This document shows, piece by piece, positions 58,915 through 64,000 of a stretch of 64,000 nt of DNA. The notes under the pieces are model-generated. The model saw nothing but the letters and a program-made list of their open reading frames with translations, searched no databases and had not been told where the DNA came from. Source of the DNA: Siderastrea radians. Taxonomy: Eukaryota > Cnidaria > Anthozoa > Scleractinia > Rhizangiidae. The position numbers and the translations under genes were made by a program. Each line of letters begins with the position of its first letter. Position 1 is the first letter of the stretch. The stretch spans positions 6,302,967 to 6,366,966 of the forward strand of contig OZ024898.1 of NCBI GenBank assembly GCA_964017195.1, given 5' to 3'.

Positions 58915-59261
58915 TCACTCAGTGTTGCTAGCAAGATAAAACACTTCCCACTCATCAGGTGTGAAGTCATGACTTCCGGCCAGGATTGTGTACCCATCTT
59001 TCATTCCACTTGGGGCATAGTAACCACCACCAAGGTAAGCGGATGACACGCCTTCACCTTCACCGAGGGTATGATGTTCAATTTGGATTTCTGGTCCAAA
59101 CATTGGACCACTATTTGTGTAGCTGACAGTAGCGTATCTTGGATTACTCGGCTCGACTTTGAACTGCTCCAATCCTTCTTTGTTACGAAGAGAAAAGACG
59201 AATGCTTTTGTAGAATATCCGTGCTTTTCGTATCTCCACGGTCCAGAACCATCAGGCGTCA
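58915..59261 (-). CDS. Last exon of a TLDc-domain protein (partial gene)
   Basis: A TTTTTCAG acceptor lies at 59262-59269, the exon enters in phase 1, and the TGA is at 58915-58917, giving about 115 residues. The pattern KAFVFSLRNKEGLEQFKV, then ATVSYTNSGPMFGPEIQI and HDFTPDEWEVFYLAS matches the second half of TLDc domains (F-S-L-N-x-x-G, GPxFG, and a final D-E-x-E-V-F). Such domains occur in oxidation-resistance proteins and in many cnidarian genes of unknown role. The upstream exons, including the N-terminal half of the domain, are not found up to 64000, so the rest lies across a long intron or outside the window. Confidence 0.7.
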
Positions 59262-59379
59262 CTGAAAAACAGAAATATAAAAAATAACTGTATCAAAATT
59301 ACAATGTTAGACAATACTAGTTGACCAAGTTGAACTAAGCTGGAACCAAGCAATTCGAAGAGGCTTGCTTAACAGATTG

Positions 59380-59660
59380 GGATTATGACGTGTCGTGAAG
59401 ACACAATAACGTCACAAACCCGCCATTTTGAATTTGAGGCCGCCATCTTGAATCCCAAACCCGCAGTCATACAGCTGACAATGACGTCACCAAAAAATAC
59501 ATGATTTTGTTCTAAGAAACGTACTTAGTCAAAACAAGCACACAAAAGTAAAAACTATCTTCTTCTTATAAACGAAGGGTAAAAACCTGAAATAAGACTG
59601 AAAAAAGACAGAAAATAGTCAAAATACACTTCTGAGAAGACGGTTGCTATGGAAACGTCA
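59380..59660. repeat. Left arm of an about 270-bp inverted repeat pair
   Basis: The complement of this segment matches 62205-62480 over most of its length (CCGCCATCTTGAATCCC against GGGATTCAAGATGGCGG; GGTTGCTATGGAAACG against CGTTTCCATAGCAACC). Separation is about 2.5 kb. Confidence 0.75.
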
Positions 59661-59851
59661 ATCATCATAGACACGTCATTGGCTTTTTTCAATCGGAGGT
59701 AGCTTCCACTGAAAAAAGGCACAAAATGTCATTTAAACCAGCCAGGGCGAACAGGGGAGCATTGAGGTGAAGGTACACAGGCTTTATTTCAAGATATCTT
59801 GATTCTTTTATCACCGGTTAGTCCGTTATAAATCTCTGCAAGCCTTAGGCT

Positions 59852-60300
59852 TACCGTATTTACGCGATTAAACGCCGCGGCGTTTATTAAATTTTTAGCG
59901 TTTCCGATGCGGCGTTTATTCAGGGGCAGCGTTTATTCGAGGGCGGCGTTTATTTCAAAATCATATTTCTTAGATCATTGATAATAATTACGGCAATTCA
60001 TTCGTAAATACTATGTAAAACAGAAACATGCTTATTAAAGTTCCAATGTCTCGCTTTTTTGCTGAGATAGAATCATAATTGTCTGGCTTGTGATATGTAC
60101 AACGTTCATGTGTAGATTACTGAGTTTTACCGTTCTTGTTATTTTTTTTTCTTATAATCCTCGAACAAACGCCGCATTCTTCTGATTGGGTGAGGCGTTT
60201 ATTCGAGGGCGGCGTTTATTGGTAAGTTTGCTTCCATCTGCGGCGTTTAATCGAGGGCGGCGTTTATTCGAGGGCGGCGTTTAATCGAGTAAATACGGTA
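59852..60300. mobile_element. 449-bp MITE with GGCGTTTATTCGAGGG internal repeats
   Basis: TACCGTATTTACGCGATTAA at the left and its near complement TTAATCGAGTAAATACGGTA at the right. GGCGTTTAT(T)/GGCGTTTAATCGAGGG-type words recur at least eight times, clustered near both ends. Probably TA-flanked. It lies between the two arms of the larger inverted repeat. Confidence 0.8.
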
Positions 60301-60471
60301 ACGGCTCATATATTAAAGCAGCGACGCTATCAAGCGATTGCGTAAGAGAACGGTGCGAGATTAACCGGAAATTAATTAAACAGGACACAATAAGCGGAAG
60401 TAAACAAGATTTATTTCGTGAATTAAAGATTTTATTCGTGCTATTACATATATTTTCACCCTTTCCTATTT

Positions 60472-60517
60472 TTAAGCGAACTCCACATACAACGCGTCTG
60501 GGCTGCCTGTGTTGAAA
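60472..60517 (-). CDS. Possible terminal exon, 14 codons
   Basis: After a good pyrimidine tract and TTTTAG acceptor (minus strand) comes a phase-2 reading TTC AAC ACA ... coding FNTGSPDALYVEFA then TAA. I do not recognise it. The length is too small for certainty, and no partner exon was identified. Confidence 0.2.
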
Positions 60518-61174
60518 CTAAAATGAAACAACAACAAAAAACAAAGACTTTTTTATGCAACTTGAATATGTGAAAATGCACTGACTGAAACATTTACCCA
60601 TGCAACTGCTAGGGAAGACAAAATAATTAAAATTAAGAAGAAGAGAGTGTGCTTTTAGAGCAGCACAAACAGAGACACTCTGCAACACTCAGAATACTAG
60701 CCCGGATTGTGTGAAATGTAACAACTCTATGATATAGCTAATGATTGAAATGTCTAAGAAATGCGAAAACAACTCAAGAATAAAAAGACCTGCAGCAGGA
60801 TAATGAGTTTTCTTTCATGTTGTTCATAAACGAAATATAATACACAGGGGATCATTCTTGACTTCACAGTACGTGTAGCTCTTGTTTGTTCATGTTTGTG
60901 ATATGCTCTTGATGGAGTTTGATCAGTTAATGGCGTAGCAGGGAGATCACGTATTGGCTCGTCAAGATATGGAGTTGGGATTTCATGTACTGAGTCAAGG
61001 TCCTCATTTTCGTTTGCAACTGTTTAATTTCGACATAATAGACGCCACAAGTTAGGTCTGCGTACGAATGTGCAATTCAACCAGGAATTCTAATACGTAC
61101 AATCGGATTACCACAGCGTACCCATGTTACATGACGGGTGTCCACGTTACCACCTGCTGTTAGGCTCTGTTTTT

Positions 61175-61365
61175 TTTACTGTTACGTAATGTATTGATTA
61201 TCTATAAAAATCAATGATAGTCAATAGCAATTAAGAGGTTGCGGTGAGTGAGTATTGACTTTTATTGATTGGTTCAACCAATCAATATTAATCAATGAAT
61301 TATTATTGATTATTATTGATTGTATTGATTGGTAAACAATGATTGATTTTCATTGACCGATACCG
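61175..61365. repeat. ATTGATT-rich palindromic repeat
   Basis: ATTGATT and AATCAAT words alternate over about 190 bp, including TTGATTGGTTCAACCAATCAA (about 61266-61286), a near-perfect 21-bp palindrome. Likely an AT-rich MITE or simple repeat. Confidence 0.6.
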
Positions 61366-62204
61366 CCGGGATATATGTTTAATTAAAATAACGCAAACCA
61401 CGGACGTCCTGAAAGGGGGATGTATTTATGAGTTATTATTAATGCGGCTCTATATCTAAGAGATATCAAAACCAAGAAAGTTTGTTTGATTTTACTTTGC
61501 CAGATCGCTGAGAACTCTTTCACAGTTTTGGAGGAAAAGATTTCGTTTGTATGAACGTCCAGTGATGTTGCGTGACTGCATTATTTTGAGTGGTACTTTT
61601 GTGTTCCTTACTTTACAGTGATTACACGGCCATTTTAGGTCACAACTTATACGCGTACGTCAACTTTAATGATTTTTAAAGGAAACCATTTGGTTTTTCG
61701 AGAAACTTAGTGTTTTCCCAAAACAAACTGCAAATAACAAATAAAGAAAGGCCATTGGTGCTGCAGAGTATAGACATCTGACAAAATATGATAACCCACT
61801 GCACTCTAGTTTCACCAACAATTTTCCAAATTTGTTCGTAATTCTTCAGAAAGATAAATGAAGATACCGTGAGCGAATGCATGATCTAGTGCAAATCACC
61901 CGAAGATTATGAAAACCTGCCAAGATTCACTTCAGCACTTCCGAAAAAAACTGGACATCACTCGAACTTTCCTAAGATTTTCAAACACACCTTGAAGATT
62001 TCCGATGACCAAGGAAGACAGCCCGAAAGACCTCCGCAGATTTCCGTCATAAATGAAAATCCTAACACTGATGAAGGGATTATTTCGAAGTGTCTGACCG
62101 TCTTTTTTTTTCTTTGGTGTGCAGTTTTTTCAGCACTCTACAGATACAATTTTTCTCAATTATCAATCCTATCAGCTTAACTTGTCGACCGTTCACGGGG
62201 CAAG

Positions 62205-62480
62205 CTCGTCTCGTTTCCATAGCAACCGTCTACTCAAGAGGTAGTGACTATTTTCTGTCTTTTTTCAGTCTTGTTTTCAGTTTTTTCCCCTTCGTTTGTA
62301 AGAAGAAGATAATCCTTTACTTTTTTGTGCTTGTTTTGACTAAGTATGTTTCTTAGAACAAATTCATATATTTTTCGATATCGTCATTGTCAACTGTATG
62401 ACTACAGGCTCGGGATTCAAGATGGCGGCCTCAAAATTCAAAATGGCTGCTTTGTGACGCCATTGTGACGTCATGACACG
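62205..62480. repeat. Right arm of the about 270-bp inverted repeat pair
   Basis: See the left arm at 59380-59660. Several TGACGTCA/GACGTCAT words occur at the outer end. Together the pair could be long TIRs of a 3.1-kb element or two MITEs in opposite orientation. Confidence 0.7.
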
Positions 62481-64000
62481 TCATAATTCAATACGTCATC
62501 AACCCAATGTGTTTAGCTAATGACGTATGCCTCCCCCCCCCCAGGCTCAGAAACTGAAAAAAAGCCCAGGCAAAATAGGGTTAAAAACGGATACGCCTCT
62601 AACTTGAAAAGTTGATGTTATGTTTTTGAAACACACATATATACACACAATAAAACGATAACGCAAAATATGGGGACGAAAGCTGCTCCTGCTATCGCAT
62701 TGTTTTAGTATATGGAGTCGACTCCTCCTTGACAGACACCTCCACAATACAGACGCCTCTTCATTTACACACAACTCTAGAAACTTTCTTGGGTATAAAA
62801 AATATTGGCCTCAATCGCGCCTCTCCGTCAGTAATGTACCTGACTACCACCCACGCCCCTCCCGACTTGGTAGCTCGGAACCGCGTCGATGCGTAGGTGC
62901 TTCTCATTATGCCAGACCGACTGGTCAGAGTCCAGTGGAACTTACCAAGGGAAAATGGAACAACATTGTCTACCTAATGAGGACCAGAGTCAATTTCCGG
63001 TTTGATAATGTAATGTTCTTGTATGGTGCAATGTTTGTGGTTTTGCTGAGCAGACGTGATTGAAAATGGATTTCTGTGTTGGAACATTCACCTTTTGCAC
63101 CTTCCGTCTATTGACCATTGTCTTTTAAGAGATGCCTGGAAAGTATTGTTTTAAAGCAACGACAGGAACGACACCTCAGAGTGCTCAACGTAGCTTTACT
63201 AGCACTTGCACAGTGAACCGAGCACAAATTCAAAAAAAATATATATAGATATATATTTACTTTCTGGTTGCGTGATTTGTTATTAAAAAAGAAAAAATGA
63301 AAAGGTTATTAGCTGGTTTGGGCTGACAAGGTGATTATTTGAGCAGTTGCAGATTCTTAACCTCCTCCGCAGGCATCTCATACTTCATACTTTGGACTTC
63401 CTGTGTTAGGAATGAAGAGAAGGACTGAAGAGAGAGAGAGGAAAATGGGGGGGGGGGGAGGGGAGGAAAAAAGGAGAGATGGCATCTCTTCCTTTCTTTT
63501 CCCCTCGCGTTTGTCCTCAGTCCTTTCTTGGTCTCCTTACAAAGGAAGCCCAGAGAAATCAGAGAAAGAGGTTATGAGAGATATGAGAAATGCCTGAGGA
63601 GGAAGCTAGCAGGTTCTTAAAATTTATCAATTCGTGTGGGACAAGCGAATGAAATCTCTGCCCGCGGGTCTTTATCGGCCAACACTAAAGTGTCCTTTTT
63701 AGATCGCGTTTTAACGTAACCGATTTCTTACAAAAACAACCTGTAAAAATGTATAACTTTTGAATGTTCTGGCGATCGAACTGCACTCGATATGTGTTTG
63801 TGTTAGTTCGGTACAAATCCTTACATTTTAGCACTTAAGTCGGTGCGGAATCGTGAGCCTGCCAACCACAAGATCTCGTCCGTGGGATCGGGACGGTTAT
63901 TTTTTGCCTTATCTGGTACGAAACGCACAAAATGCAGAAAGGTAAGGAGGTTACAGTATAATAATTAGTTTTCATTTATACGGTGTAATTTTCACGTGTG
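62481..64000. other. Right flank, no gene recognised
   Basis: Contains a C-run (62531-62541), (AT)n-like sequence at 63235-63262 and a purine-rich tract with an 11-G run (63395-63480). Short open frames lack coding features. Confidence 0.5.

Noticed and set aside
60943..61075. Minus-strand 40-codon stretch with heptad-like spacing (IKQLQTKMRTL)
   Set aside because: Weak acceptor, terminates in a stop, and no link to the TLDc exon could be shown.
63933..63945. ATGCAGAAAG followed by GTAAGG, looking like a minimal start exon
   Set aside because: Three codons before a donor-like site near the window edge are too little evidence.

Overview
The window looks like AT-rich nuclear DNA of an early-branching animal, most likely an anthozoan cnidarian such as a stony coral. 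The signs are GT-AG introns of 0.1 to 6.5 kb, a MACPF/EGF/fibrinogen-related secreted protein of a kind frequent in cnidarians, a TLDc exon, tRNA-derived SINEs, Penelope-like, Ty3/gypsy and CR1/L2-type retroelements, and a dense load of short inverted-repeat DNA elements. The taxon is inferred from content; no marker gene was compared.

Layout. (1) 1.9-22.0 kb, plus strand: one gene of 16 coding exons whose splice phases all agree, giving a predicted 1289-residue secreted protein. Domain order is signal peptide, MACPF pore-forming domain, an unrecognised region plus a farnesoic-acid-methyltransferase-like module, furin-like Cys-rich repeat, EGF, calcium-binding EGF, half EGF, fibrinogen-related lectin-like domain. 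Its introns hold many foldback/MITE insertions, a SINE palindrome and a Penelope-like fragment. (2) 22-25.3 kb: no gene seen, two TIR elements. (3) 25.3-34.8 kb, minus strand: a tandemly amplified locus for an unrecognised multi-pass membrane protein: a 5' remnant (copy 1), an intact 282-residue reading frame (copy 2) and a pseudogene (copy 3). A long-TIR element carrying a broken RecQ-like helicase fragment lies between copies 1 and 2. (4) 35.1-43.2 kb, minus strand: a four-exon secreted DNA/RNA non-specific endonuclease (ENDOD1-like, 345 residues), with a 6.1-kb intron containing a nested TIR element, a 62-bp minisatellite and several hairpins.

(5) 45-49.75 kb: degenerate direct repeats without coding sequence, including a 217-bp Mutator-like MITE whose empty site survives in a paralogous repeat. 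(6) 49.75-57.4 kb: a retroelement cluster, with a 5'-truncated LINE tail (minus), a decayed Ty3/gypsy RNase H-integrase segment (minus), and a nearly complete CR1/L2-type LINE (plus) with an SGNH-esterase ORF1 and an endonuclease-RT ORF2. The LINE is broken by small tandem duplications, a 153-bp perfect-hairpin insertion and a small RT deletion. (7) 57.4-64 kb: mostly non-coding and repeat-rich, with the last exon of a TLDc-domain gene on the minus strand (58.9-59.3 kb) and a pair of about 270-bp inverted repeats 2.5 kb apart.

Working picture: the two best-supported host genes both encode secreted proteins of effector type, a pore-forming protein with lectin-like modules and a non-specific nuclease. 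A joint defensive or digestive role is only an inference from proximity. Most other structure comes from mobile DNA inserted in introns and intergenic space.
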